Assembly: GCF_943736985.1 (NCBI RefSeq)
Contig: NZ_CALSFS010000006.1
Location: 153,223-217,222 of the forward strand
Reading direction: 5' to 3'
Source of the DNA: Clostridium sp. Marseille-Q2269
GTDB lineage: Bacteria; Bacillota; Clostridia; Clostridiales; Clostridiaceae
DNA length: 64,000 bases
The notes below the pieces were generated by a model. It did no database searches. It saw nothing but the letters and a program-made list of their open reading frames with translations, and was not told the DNA's origin. Below are positions 39,914 to 49,265 of the stretch, in pieces. Positions within the stretch are counted from its first letter, which is position 1, and every line of letters starts with the position of its first letter. The translations under genes and the position numbers were made by a program.

Positions 39914-40522
39914 ATTTAGAAGTGAAAAATTGATGTTGAATTTTTTGACAATTTACATTTTACTTACTGTTGATTAAGGTATTCTAGTTAATTGGGATAA
40001 TTCATAAGTAAGAGTTTAATTCTATAATGTAATTATAGAATTAAAAAAGTTGGGGAGGAATTTGAAGTATCTCATTATAAATTAGCTAAGCTAACTAAGT
40101 CTTGTTCAACCTTAACATAAGATGTATTTAAAAAAAGGTAGCTATCCATTTAGCTACCTTTTTAGGGTGTAAACTTAAATTATTATAATCAATAATTGTT
40201 AAAGTTTTCACTAATTTATTGTTAAGAGTTTAATAGAGTTTACACATTTAGAAGTGAGATTATGTTTTTAAGAATTAAATATATTATGAAATTGTTCACA
40301 ATATATAGTTCTATAACTAATTCATACAGGCTCATAAGAACAAGAGTCACCACCAAATATACTCATATTTCAAGTAGCCTAAGCGCTATTAAATATATAT
40401 TTTTATCTGTAGAAATATTGTTCCTTAAATTACTTTAATTTGTCATATTAATGCCTACTATTAGGTAAACAATTTACCGTTATATCTTTAAATCATTTTT
40501 GATGATAGGTTAATTATATAGA
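39914..40522. other. 609-bp gap after the tRNA
   Basis: AT-rich DNA with a 10-bp palindrome around aattctataa (about 40017-40042) and a strong terminator-like hairpin at 40132-40163 (aaaaaggtagct/agctaccttttt). I see no gene. No copy of the tRNA 3' end was found here by eye. Confidence 0.45.
40132..40166. terminator. Bidirectional terminator-like hairpin
   Basis: A stem of at least 10 bp, with arms aaaaaggtagct and agctaccttttt and an 8-base loop. It may end transcripts from either side. Confidence 0.6.
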
Positions 40523-41731
40523 TTAGCGATGTGAATACTGTATAGTCATGCTTTTAAATTTAATATCAGATTGTCTATCATTAATTAATTTGAATTCATT
40601 TATACCTTTATTTAACCATACATAGATACCTAGATCGTTAGTGAATGAATCATCAACATTATATTCAATAGGTTTTCCGGTGCTTGGATCCTTGGATTTA
40701 CAAATAAGATGACCTATTCCTTCTACATTACCAGTAACCTTATAAATTCCAGATTCAACAACAGGAATCTTATATGTTAAATAACCACTAGGTTTAATCC
40801 CTATTGTAGAGCTATCTACATAATATGCATTATTTTTTCCAATAGTAACATCGGCATTAGCAGTTATAACTCTAGGTTGCATATACATTAGATTTGGAAT
40901 ACCTAAAATTGATAAACTTGCGCTAACAGCCTCTGCCATTTTTAAAAAATTTTCTGGTGGATTATTATCTTTCCAAGCTTTTAGAAGATTTTCCACATCA
41001 GAATTTTCAGTAACTTCTGGTAAACTCATATTTCCTTTATAGATTTCTTTACTTTGCCTAAATAATTGATTTCTTACTTCAGGTCGTAATCTTAATATTT
41101 CATTTACAAAGTCATCTATTCTAGATGCAAGATAAAAACTACCACGATTATATTTACCATTGGAGTAAAATTCAATCATTTCTTCATTATATACTTTCCC
41201 TGTTTCTTTTTGAAGATAGTACACATTATTATTTTGTGCTAAGGCTATACCATAATTACTTTTAAACTTATTTGATAAGTAATAATTTCCGAAAGGTGTT
41301 GTTTCTCCTGGTTTGTAAAATTCCAATATATATTCTGGAGTATCTAAACCAGTATTTAATTCAAGCATATCACCTGATTTTAAATTATAAACTGAAGGAT
41401 TTTTAGGATTATTTTTTGGATATACCTTAACAGTATATATGGTGTCAGTTCCTTTAGGGTTAAAGTAATTGAATGCACTTATACAGAATTTACCTTCTTC
41501 AAACTTTGGGGGAATAAAATACTTAAATTCAACATCAGATCCACCATTTGCTTGATCTCTGTTAGCTAATTGATGTAAGTGAGGAATAATAAATTTGTTA
41601 CCAACATCAACAATAACTCCTCCAAAGTCACTAGGATCTACCGCAGATACTTTTGCAGGATTAAAAGATGTAACTGTACCAATAGAAATAATAGTAGCCA
41701 AATACACAGTTAGTAGTTTTTTCTTTAACAT
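40523..41731 (-). CDS. Secreted protein with C-terminal CBM-like domain
   Basis: 402 aa with a clear Sec signal peptide (about residues 1-30, cleaved near KVSA-VDPSD). The middle part is unfamiliar. The last 120 residues look like a carbohydrate-binding beta-sandwich of CBM6/35 type, with YLTYKIPVVESGIYKVTGNV, then IYVWLNKGINEFKL and IKFKSMTIQY. That assignment rests on pattern alone. The gene is preceded by AAGGAGG and lies between the tRNA and phage-derived genes. Function unknown; an extracellular binding or adhesin role is possible. Confidence 0.75.
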   Translation of the reverse strand: MLKKKLLTVYLATIISIGTVTSFNPAKVSAVDPSDFGGVIVDVGNKFIIPHLHQLANRDQANGGSDVEFKYFIPPKFEEGKFCISAFNYFNPKGTDTIYTVKVYPKNNPKNPSVYNLKSGDMLELNTGLDTPEYILEFYKPGETTPFGNYYLSNKFKSNYGIALAQNNNVYYLQKETGKVYNEEMIEFYSNGKYNRGSFYLASRIDDFVNEILRLRPEVRNQLFRQSKEIYKGNMSLPEVTENSDVENLLKAWKDNNPPENFLKMAEAVSASLSILGIPNLMYMQPRVITANADVTIGKNNAYYVDSSTIGIKPSGYLTYKIPVVESGIYKVTGNVEGIGHLICKSKDPSTGKPIEYNVDDSFTNDLGIYVWLNKGINEFKLINDRQSDIKFKSMTIQYSHR

Positions 41732-41978
41732 TAATACGCCTCCTTTAATTTATGGAATATTTACAGTTAAATATTGAAATTTGATGTCATAGTTTAATTT
41801 GACTTAATTAACTGAAAATTTTAAATTTAACAATATTTATTTAAATATAACATTTATTTTGGAGAAAGTAAACCATTTTAGTAAAAAAATGATTGTTTTT
41901 GTTGAATTCAATACCATATTTATAAAATAAATATGGTAATAATTTAAAATACAGTTAAATTTGCTTTAAATTCCATAA

Positions 41979-42301
41979 ACATATAAAGAATTTGATAACT
42001 TATACTTAAGAAGCATAGAATACAATGGTTATACAAGAATTGGTATTTGTGATTTCCCTGCAATTAATAAACTTAATAGTGATGTAGATAAATCAATGAG
42101 TTGTTTTAAGGAATTTTTGAATGAATTAAAAAAACAGATTATAGAAAAGAAAATACTAATACACACCGGTATAATAGATTAAAAAATACTAATACAAATC
42201 CATATAATTATAAATTCACATTAGACTGTATGGATAAAGAAAATAAGGAATGTACTAGAATTAATCTATATGCTAAAAACTTATATTTGAATTCTCACTA
42301 A
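41979..42301 (+). pseudogene. Frameshifted hypothetical gene fragment
   Basis: Frame one (41979-42182) reads YNGYTRIGICDFPAINKLNS and on to FKEFLNELKK. At the A7 run 42128-42134 the protein-like reading continues in another frame as DYRKENTNTHRYNRLKN and then YKFTLDCMDKENKEC to TAA at 42299. One extra base would join them. No start codon is left upstream. I do not recognise the family. It also contains a short imperfect tandem repeat (aaatactaataca twice). Confidence 0.5.
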
Positions 42302-42340
42302 TAAACTTTGCCCCAAAAATAAAAAAGAGGTGAACAATTA

Positions 42341-42523
42341 ATGGAAAAAAATAATAAGGATATGGAAGATTTAATGAAGATAAAAGAATTAATGGAAAAT
42401 GAAGATTCTGCTGAATGTAATGATAAAAAATGGGATAGACATGATAGATGTGAAAACTGTGGTAAGGTTAATATATTTACTAGAAACGTTTATTTATCTA
42501 TAAATTGCTGTCACCATAAATAG
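42341..42523 (+). CDS. Small CxxC protein (60 aa)
   Basis: ATG with an AGAGGTG site 7 bases upstream. The acidic N-terminal half is followed by DRCENCGKVNI and a Cys-Cys-His-His tail, suggesting metal binding. I recognise no family. It sits between a pseudogene and the RecT module and ends before a terminator at 42554-42585. Confidence 0.5.
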   Translation: MEKNNKDMEDLMKIKELMENEDSAECNDKKWDRHDRCENCGKVNIFTRNVYLSINCCHHK

Positions 42524-42553
42524 TAGAATAATTGTATTTTGAAAAAATTACTT

Positions 42554-42586
42554 AAAAGTAGTTCTTAATTGAAACTACTTTTTTTG
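42554..42586 (+). terminator. Rho-independent terminator
   Basis: Stem aaaagtagtt/aactactttt (42554-42563 and 42573-42582) followed by T's. Confidence 0.75.
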
Positions 42587-42852
42587 TGTAAATATATTTA
42601 TTAATTTACTATATAAACATATTTTATTTTTGGCTTTTTTATATTAATCAAAGAGCTCTTATAAAAATTAAAACATGTAAAGATATAATTTAAAGAAAAT
42701 TATTAAGATGAAAAATAGTATACATATTATAAAATGAATAGTTAATTAAAAGGCTGTATACACTATGAATTAAAGGAATATATACATGATAAAAAATAAT
42801 ATTGCTAGAAGAAATTTATTTATATAAAAAGTGTATTATGGAGGAAGAAAAA

Positions 42853-43623
42853 ATGGCAAATGAAAAAACAATAGTACTTCAAGAAACTGCAAATAATTTA
42901 AATACTTTATTAGAGGCCAAAGCAAAAGCGTTGCCAAAGGGATTTAATAAGACTAGATTTTTACAAAATTGTATGACAGTATTGCAAGATACTAAAGATA
43001 TAGATCAATGTCATCCAACAACCATAGCAAGAACAATGTTAAAAGGAGCATTTTTAGGATTAGATTTTTTTAATAAGGAATGCTATGCAATACCTTATGG
43101 CAAAAATTTAAACTTCCAAACAGATTACAAAGGAGAGATTAAATTAGCTAAAAAATATAGCATAAATCCTATAAAGGACATATATGCAAAGAATGTTAGA
43201 GAAGGTGATGAATTTACAGAAGAAATAATTAATGGGCAACAAACAATTAATTTTAAACCTAAAAGCTTTAATAATAATGACATTATAGGAACATTTGCAG
43301 TATGTCTTTTTAAAGATGGAAGCATGATTTATGAAACTATGAGTAAAGAAGATATAGAAAATATTAGACAAAATTTTAGTAAGGCAAAAAATAGTGCAGC
43401 ATGGACTAAAACATATGGAGAAATGTGCAAAAAAACTGTTTTAAGAAGGTTATGCAAATTGATAGAGTTAGATTTTGACAGTATAGAACAGCAAAAAACA
43501 TACGAAGAAACATCAGATTTTCAATTTAAGAAAGAAGAAAAAACAGTAGAAGAGTCACCTTTTGAAAATGTAGATTTTGAAGAAGTAGAAGAGGGTGATA
43601 AAACTGAAGTTAAACAAAAATAA
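42853..43623 (+). CDS. recT: RecT-family phage recombinase
   Basis: A single-strand annealing protein of phage origin, 256 aa. Family patterns include the early NTLLEAKAKALPKGFNKTRFL, then MLKGAFLGLDFF and YGKNLNFQTDYKGEIKLAKK. The acidic C-terminal tail (residues 215-256) is also usual. ATG 42853 has GGAGGAA 6 bases upstream; the frame opens 17 codons earlier without a site. It overlaps the following nuclease gene by 29 bases, the classic RecE/RecT-type pairing. Confidence 0.93.
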   Translation: MANEKTIVLQETANNLNTLLEAKAKALPKGFNKTRFLQNCMTVLQDTKDIDQCHPTTIARTMLKGAFLGLDFFNKECYAIPYGKNLNFQTDYKGEIKLAKKYSINPIKDIYAKNVREGDEFTEEIINGQQTINFKPKSFNNNDIIGTFAVCLFKDGSMIYETMSKEDIENIRQNFSKAKNSAAWTKTYGEMCKKTVLRRLCKLIELDFDSIEQQKTYEETSDFQFKKEEKTVEESPFENVDFEEVEEGDKTEVKQK

Positions 43624-44407
43624 TTATTTTAATAAAGAAATTCAAAAAAAATATATGTCAGTTAGTTTGTTTAAATCATTTTTACAAGAATATAATGGAT
43701 GTGAAGCTAGAACCATGGCAATATTAAATGACCAGTGGGAAGAGAAAGAGTCAGATGCTTTTTTAGTAGGAAATTATGTGCATGCGTGGAATCAAGGAAT
43801 TTTAGAAGAATTTAAAAAAAATCATCCAGAAATTTACTCAAGTAGATCTTCAACTAAAGGACAGCTAAAAAAAGAGTTTCAGATAGCAGATAAAATGATA
43901 GAAGCTATGTCTAAAGATAAATTGATACAGAAAATTAGAGAGGGAGAAAAAGAAGTCATAATGTGGGCTAATATATTTGATATTCCTTGGAAATGTTCAA
44001 TAGATATATACAATCCTAAGATGAAAAGTTTTACTGATCTAAAAACAACTAGATCAATACATCAAAAGTATTGGAATGAATATGAAGGAGTTAAGCAAAA
44101 TTTTATAGAGTATTACGGATATGATATACAAATGGCTATATATGCGGAAATAGAAAGACTTTATACTGGAGCCAGTGAATATTTATTTCCACATATAATT
44201 GCAGTTAGTAAAGAAGATATACCAGATAAGGCCGTTATAAAGATGGGTACAGATTTTATAGAGGATACACTATTGAATGTATCCATGAAAATAGAAAGGA
44301 TTAAAAAGGTTTGGAAGGGTGAAATAGAACCTATTAGATGTGGCAGATGCGATTATTGTAGATCTACTAAAGAATTAAAAGAAATTATATATTATAAAGA
44401 ATTATAG
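43595..44407 (+). CDS. Phage PD-(D/E)XK exonuclease (DUF3799/YqaJ-like)
   Basis: 270 aa, expected to supply the 5' exonuclease that feeds RecT. It begins like DUF3799 proteins (LNKNNYFNKEIQKKYMSVSLFKSFL). It contains the nuclease core IPWKCSIDIYNPKMKSFTDLKTT (Asp near residue 138 and D-LK-T near 147) and ends with a Cys cluster CGRCDYCRS. GTG 43595 overlaps recT. The start is slightly uncertain because the ribosome site is very close. Confidence 0.85.
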   Translation: MIKLKLNKNNYFNKEIQKKYMSVSLFKSFLQEYNGCEARTMAILNDQWEEKESDAFLVGNYVHAWNQGILEEFKKNHPEIYSSRSSTKGQLKKEFQIADKMIEAMSKDKLIQKIREGEKEVIMWANIFDIPWKCSIDIYNPKMKSFTDLKTTRSIHQKYWNEYEGVKQNFIEYYGYDIQMAIYAEIERLYTGASEYLFPHIIAVSKEDIPDKAVIKMGTDFIEDTLLNVSMKIERIKKVWKGEIEPIRCGRCDYCRSTKELKEIIYYKEL

Positions 44408-44417
44408 GAGGGGTAAT

Positions 44418-44702
44418 GTGTTAGATACAATTTTATATATAGATAAAGAAACTGAAGTGACCATAGAAGAAGAAGATAATGCATTTTTACTAAAACTAGA
44501 CAAGTTATTTGATTATGATCTGAGCATAGTAGGAGAAAGAGAATTTTTTCAAAAGGTATATGAGGTTTTAGAAAGCAATCTATTTGATTGTCCAAGCTAT
44601 AAGGAATTAGAGGAAAATCTAATAAATAGAGAATTACTTTTGGAAGAAGCAAAGAACAAAATTGAATCATTACAAAATAAAATAGATTTTTTGCAAAGAT
44701 AA
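44418..44702 (+). CDS. Small coiled-coil phage protein (94 aa)
   Basis: GTG start with GGAGGGG just upstream, 11 bp after the nuclease gene, so probably in the same operon. The first half is acidic. The second half (residues 55-94) is a predicted coiled coil, LEENLINRELLLEEAKNKIE. I recognise no family. Confidence 0.6.
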   Translation: MLDTILYIDKETEVTIEEEDNAFLLKLDKLFDYDLSIVGEREFFQKVYEVLESNLFDCPSYKELEENLINRELLLEEAKNKIESLQNKIDFLQR

Positions 44703-45224
44703 CAATACTTTAGAATAAATCTTTTGATAAACTTTCTAAAACAACTGAAAATGCATGTAGTCAGTTAGTAATTACAAGTAATTCTACAGTAAAAAATAGA
44801 ATTAAAGTTATACTGGTCGGAGAAAGCTTAGGATTTTAGATTACAATTTGATGAATAAGCTATGCTATTAGGATTAAAAAATAATATAAAATAATCACAT
44901 AATTTCTAAATTTGCTTATATTATATAGTAGGGTTATTTTAAGTAAAACTCTATGGACAAGCAATTTAACAAGGAAACTTTAAAAGTAGAAATAAGAAAA
45001 ATATGAGAAGAATATATATAAGACAATAGGTAAGGCAACAGAAACCAAATTTCAATAATATATAATAAGGAAAAAAAAGAAGCATTAAGATAACGTGAAA
45101 AATTAAAAAACACTGGATAAAAAAACACAGCCCACACAATCCTCTGCTGAAATAAGCGTTAGAATAAAGTATAGAACAAAAATAATACCTGTTTTTAAAA
45201 CTAAACTTTCAGGAGGTAATATTT
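44703..45224. other. 522-bp gap with a possible gene remnant
   Basis: From about 44715 a frame of 40 codons reads NKSFDKLSKTTENACSQLVI and ends KVILVGESLGF at a stop near 44837. It has no start codon and may be the decayed tail of a phage gene. The rest is AT-rich and shows nothing convincing. Confidence 0.3.
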
Positions 45225-46175
45225 GTGTTAAAGGGAATAGATGTTTCTGAACACCAAGGAAAAATTGATTGGAAGACTGTAAAAAACAGTGGAATACAGT
45301 TTGCTATTTTAAGAGCTGGTTATGGTAAAAACAATATAGATAAACAATTTATAAATAATGCTAATGGATGTACAAATGTTGGAATGCCATTTGGTCTGTA
45401 TTGGTTTAGCTATGCTTATACAGAAGATATGGCAAGACAGGAAGCTAAATATTGTGTAGCTCAAGCAAAAAAATATAAATTGAGTTATCCTATTTGTTAT
45501 GATCTTGAATATGATACTGTTAGATATGCTCAAAATAATGGAGTAACTATTACAAAATCTTTAGCTACTAAAATGGTAAATGCATTTTGTCAGGAAGTAG
45601 AAAAAAATGGATATTTTGCAATGAATTATTCTAATCAAGATTTTCTATTAAATAAATTTGATAGCAGTTTATTAAAGAGATATGCTTTATGGTATGCGTG
45701 GTATAATCCAGTTCTAAATAGAGAATGTGCTATATGGCAGTATAGCGAAAAAGGCAGGGTAAATGGAATAACTGGTAATGTAGATATGAATTATAGCTAT
45801 ATGTCTGATATTAATAATCCATCAAATCCAAAGCCTCCTAGTTCTAATATATATGGGAATCACAGTTTAATAGGAGAACTACAACAAGAAATAAACTCCC
45901 AAGGATTTGGACAAATTGCAGTTGATGGAATAGCAGGAGATGCCACACTAAATGCATCACCTATGGTTAAAAAAGGTGCAAGGGGTGGAATAACTAAAAC
46001 AATACAAAAAATGTTGCTTAATATAGGTTATCCTATAGGCCCTTATGGTGTGGATGGCATATTTGGAGATGGTACTGAGACTGCAATAAAGGCATTACAA
46101 AGAGATTGTAATCTTATAGCAGATGGAATTGTAGGAAGAGAAACTTGGAAAGCTTTATTTAGAAATTTAAGATAA
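45225..46175 (+). CDS. GH25 endolysin (lysozyme) with peptidoglycan-binding domain
   Basis: 316 aa. The N-terminal glycoside hydrolase 25 domain (residues 1-195) starts KGIDVSEHQGKIDWKTVKNSG. Catalytic acids are expected in the GIDVSEHQG and YDLEYD segments, and DMNYS closes the barrel. The C-terminal PG_binding_1 domain (about residues 240-316) has PYGVDGIFGDGTETAIKALQ. It cleaves the glycan of peptidoglycan, as a phage endolysin. There is no signal peptide, as expected for a lysin that needs a holin. GTG follows AGGAGG at 8 bases. Confidence 0.94.
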   Translation: MLKGIDVSEHQGKIDWKTVKNSGIQFAILRAGYGKNNIDKQFINNANGCTNVGMPFGLYWFSYAYTEDMARQEAKYCVAQAKKYKLSYPICYDLEYDTVRYAQNNGVTITKSLATKMVNAFCQEVEKNGYFAMNYSNQDFLLNKFDSSLLKRYALWYAWYNPVLNRECAIWQYSEKGRVNGITGNVDMNYSYMSDINNPSNPKPPSSNIYGNHSLIGELQQEINSQGFGQIAVDGIAGDATLNASPMVKKGARGGITKTIQKMLLNIGYPIGPYGVDGIFGDGTETAIKALQRDCNLIADGIVGRETWKALFRNLR

Positions 46176-46181
46176 ATTAAA

Positions 46182-46216
46182 AAACTGTAGTTCCTTAAGG
46201 GAAGCTACAGTTTTTC
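46182..46216 (+). terminator. Terminator after the endolysin
   Basis: Stem aaactgtagtt/gctacagttt with a short loop, followed by ttct. Confidence 0.65.
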
Positions 46217-46381
46217 TGGGAAAGTATAAGTTTTGAGTTATAGTAGTAATGAATATATAATAAGTATGTTCAGTTTTTAAAATAATTATTCATATATTTA
46301 GAGGAATATTTTAGCATTTGTAGAATATTAAATACTACAGTTTTCTATAAGTTAGTCATAGACCTCATTATTTAGAAAAAG

Positions 46382-46478
46382 GAGCTGTCGCACTAAGAAC
46401 AAATTCTAAAATATATTGTGTTAACTTTAAACTTGTAAAACAATATATTGTGCTTAAATTCTTTAATGCGACAGCCTC
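46382..46478. repeat. 97-bp palindromic repeat, copy A
   Basis: Ends in gctgtcgca (46384-46392) and tgcgacagc (46467-46475), with internal aatatattg/caatatatt pairs. The whole segment is nearly the reverse complement of 51369-51465. It is a candidate miniature mobile or REP-like repeat, and may also terminate transcription. Confidence 0.75.
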
Positions 46479-46687
46479 TTTTGTTGTGTAATTTTTATGA
46501 GTATGTTTAGTATATATTTAAATTTAATTAAGCTGTGGCAGTATTTAAAATTTAAAACATATATTTTAAGTTTGCTCTATTTAGGAGTTTTTATTCAAAA
46601 ATAAAAAAGAGGGATTTTTTTACATTTATAGAATGTTATATATAACGGTTTTCCATAAGTCGTTATTAAATTTCCCTTCTCAAATAT

Positions 46688-46724
46688 AAAAAGAGCTCTA
46701 TATTTTGTTATAGAGCTCTTTTGG
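46688..46724. terminator. Bidirectional terminator-like hairpin
   Basis: A perfect 12-bp stem aaaagagctcta/tagagctctttt (46689-46700 and 46711-46722). No gene lies immediately beside it, so it may end a decayed unit. Confidence 0.6.
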
Positions 46725-46844
46725 TATGGAATTTTCTATATATTGGTGTAGTGTTTTGGTCTTTTTTAAGTATAACCAATTATTATGATTTTAATCACTA
46801 TATAGAAATTATATTTTAAATAAGCTAATATTACTGTCAGTTGA

Positions 46845-46917
46845 TTTAGCATTGGTTTAATGTGGAAAATATGATTCTGTAAGCTTAATTTAATTAGCAC
46901 AAGGAGTTAAATTAATT
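46845..46917. repeat. Dispersed ~70-bp repeat, copy 2
   Basis: Second copy of the 15705-15777 repeat in the same orientation, about 89% identical by eye, with the same internal inverted repeat ttaattta...taaattaa. Confidence 0.6.
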
Positions 46918-46996
46918 TATAAATTTATATATAATTAATACTGATAAATGGAAAATATTAATAGAATTTTAATATAATATGTAAAATTAAGAGTGT

Positions 46997-47149
46997 ATAA
47001 TATTAAGCACAACTGATATAGAAAATTCTTATGATAAAATGAAGTTAAATGGTGTTGAAGTAGGAGAAATTATGAATATGCCTTATGGAAAGATGTTCTC
47101 ATTTAAAGATCAAGACGAAAATGAATATCTAATTCGTGAAGACAAATAG
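46997..47149 (+). pseudogene. VOC/glyoxalase-family gene remnant (C-terminal end)
   Basis: 49 codons read DIENSYDKMKLNGVEVGEIM then YGKMFSFKDQDENEYLIRED and stop, the typical end of a VOC (glyoxalase/bleomycin-resistance) protein with its conserved final-strand glutamate. The N-terminal half is gone and no valid start with a ribosome site exists, so this is a decayed gene. Confidence 0.65.
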
Positions 47150-47285
47150 TAATGTATATAATATAAAATTTATGAGTTTATATGACACAGATATATAAGT
47201 ATATATTTTTTATAATAAAAAAATATAAGTAGAAACTAGTGCAGATATAAGTGATTATGTAAATCTTTTTGTTTGCATTAGTATG

Positions 47286-47468
47286 TTATCTTTCAAAAAT
47301 TTCTTTTTGAGCTCCTATAGTAGTTAAAATACTCCCTATGGTGGAAATAAATCCTCCAAGCAATTCTATCTGCTCACCAGTTTTTCCTTGAGCTAGTTGT
47401 ATGGCTATTAAGTTGGCAAGTAGTATTAACTCTTCAGGACTTAAAGTATCTATATCTATACCGTTCAT
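47286..47468 (-). CDS. Small hydrophobic protein (60 aa), DUF6774-like
   Basis: ATG 47468 is preceded by AAAGGAG at 7 bases. The product reads LSPEELILLANLIAIQLAQG and GGFISTIGSILTTIGAQKE, a pair of amphipathic helices. It resembles the small DUF6774 proteins of clostridia (family recall, not certain). The frame opens 28 codons earlier without a ribosome site. Function unknown. Confidence 0.65.
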   Translation of the reverse strand: MNGIDIDTLSPEELILLANLIAIQLAQGKTGEQIELLGGFISTIGSILTTIGAQKEIFER

Positions 47469-47629
47469 TATATATACTCCTTTGTTACTATATACTATAT
47501 TAAATGATATAAGATAAGGTTTGGTTAACAAAATTTTATTATACATAGTCATAACTTTAATAAAATAAATAATTTAATAAAGTTATAACTTCATTTGAAT
47601 ATAATAGTATAAAGAGAGGAGGAGTAGGT

Positions 47630-49006
47630 TTGAAATTAACTTATGTATTAGATACTAATGTTATTTTATACTCACCAGGAGCTATATTTTCTTTTGCAGA
47701 TAACGACGTAGTTATACCAGAAGTAGTATTGGAAGAACTGGATAGTTTCAAAAAGAATAATAATGATTTAGGGGCTAATGCTAGGCATGCAGCAAGAATA
47801 ATAGATAAATTAAGGAAAAATGGAAGATTAATAGATGGTATAGTATTACCTGGTGGAGGAACTTTTAGGGTGGAAATGAACCATTATGATGTGAAATTAC
47901 CTCCATCTTGGGATAAAAACAAACCAGATAATAGAATAATACAGGTTTGCAAAGGATTAAAAGAAAAAGGTGAAAATGTAGTATTAATCACAAAGGATAT
48001 ATTTGAAAGGATAAAAGCAGATACAATTAATATAGACGTAGAAGATTTTCATGAAAAAGTAGTACCAGAATATGAAAGCCAGTATAAAGGAAGATGTGAA
48101 GCTTTTGCATATCATGAGACCTTAGAAAGTTTTTATAAGAATAAGTTTATAAAGATAGAAGATTTATTTTTCTATTCAGAAGAAAATAATGAGTATTATA
48201 AAGCGGAAATTGAGATAAATGAATTTATATTAATTAGATCTATGGAAAATCCAAAACAAACAGCATTAGGAAGATATAATGGAGAAAAAGTTGTCCCTTT
48301 ATATTATAAAGATGTGAAGCCTTTAGGTATAAGTCCTAGAAATGTAGGGCAAAAATTTATGTTAGAAGCTCTTTTAACAGACTCTAAAAATGCACCGTTA
48401 GTTATAGTAAAAGGGCCTGCAGGTACAGCTAAAACACTTTTTTCTTTAGCAGCAGGTCTTCATAGAGTTATAGAAGAAGGAGAGGAGAGTTACAGAAAGC
48501 TGTTAGTTTGTAGGCCTAATGTAACTATGGATGAAGAAATAGGTTTCCTACCAGGAACAGAAGAAGAAAAGATAATGCCTTTTATGAGACCTATCTTTGA
48601 TAATTTAGAAATTTTAGTGGATTCTGATGAAAAAGAAAGATATAAAAATGAAAAAGAATTATATGATAAGATAAGGGAACTATTTGACAGGAGAATTATA
48701 ACTACAGAAGCTGTAGCTTATTTGAGGGGGAGGTCCATAGTTAAAAATTGGGTTATAATAGATGAGGCACAAAACTTAACACCAAAGCAAGTTAAGGCTG
48801 TTATAACTAGAGTAGGACAAGGAACAAAACTTATATTAATAGGGGATCCAGATCAAATAGATCAACCATTTTTGGATTCTAGATCAAATGGTTTGTGCTA
48901 TGCATCAGAAAAAATGAAAGGAAGTAAACTCTGCTATCAGGTAACATTAAAAGATCATGAATGTGAAAGATCTCCATTAGCTTATGAAGGAGCAAAGAGA
49001 TTATAA
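47630..49006 (+). CDS. PhoH-like protein with N-terminal PIN domain
   Basis: 458 aa. The N-terminal PIN RNase-like domain (residues 1-150) begins YVLDTNVILYSPGAIFSF and has DNRIIQVCKGLKEKGENVV. The C-terminal PhoH ATPase carries Walker A GPAGTAKTLFSLA near residue 265 and Walker B VIIDEAQNLTPKQ near 382, then LIGDPDQIDQP. PIN-PhoH proteins are linked to RNA helicase/nuclease activity. TTG start after GAGGAGGAG. Confidence 0.93.
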   Translation: MKLTYVLDTNVILYSPGAIFSFADNDVVIPEVVLEELDSFKKNNNDLGANARHAARIIDKLRKNGRLIDGIVLPGGGTFRVEMNHYDVKLPPSWDKNKPDNRIIQVCKGLKEKGENVVLITKDIFERIKADTINIDVEDFHEKVVPEYESQYKGRCEAFAYHETLESFYKNKFIKIEDLFFYSEENNEYYKAEIEINEFILIRSMENPKQTALGRYNGEKVVPLYYKDVKPLGISPRNVGQKFMLEALLTDSKNAPLVIVKGPAGTAKTLFSLAAGLHRVIEEGEESYRKLLVCRPNVTMDEEIGFLPGTEEEKIMPFMRPIFDNLEILVDSDEKERYKNEKELYDKIRELFDRRIITTEAVAYLRGRSIVKNWVIIDEAQNLTPKQVKAVITRVGQGTKLILIGDPDQIDQPFLDSRSNGLCYASEKMKGSKLCYQVTLKDHECERSPLAYEGAKRL

Positions 49007-49024
49007 ATTTTATATAATAATTAA

Positions 49025-49078
49025 GTAGAGTTAATATTAAGTATATAAAATTTTAATATTGGCTCTACATTTTTTTGA
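49025..49078 (+). terminator. Terminator after phoH
   Basis: An imperfect 14-15-bp stem around gtagagttaatatt/aatattggctctac followed by a run of T's. Confidence 0.75.
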
Positions 49079-49265
49079 ATTTTAAACTTAACTTTTAGTA
49101 AATTTTATATACATAGACACAATTTAGTTAGAATATTATTATTTTTGAGAAAAATAAGAAAAATTTTAGAAAGTTATAGCACATTTCATAAAGGTTACTA
49201 TTTAAAAAAATATATATTTAGTGTACAATAATGAAAGATGTAAATAAAGAGAAAGGAAATTTTAT

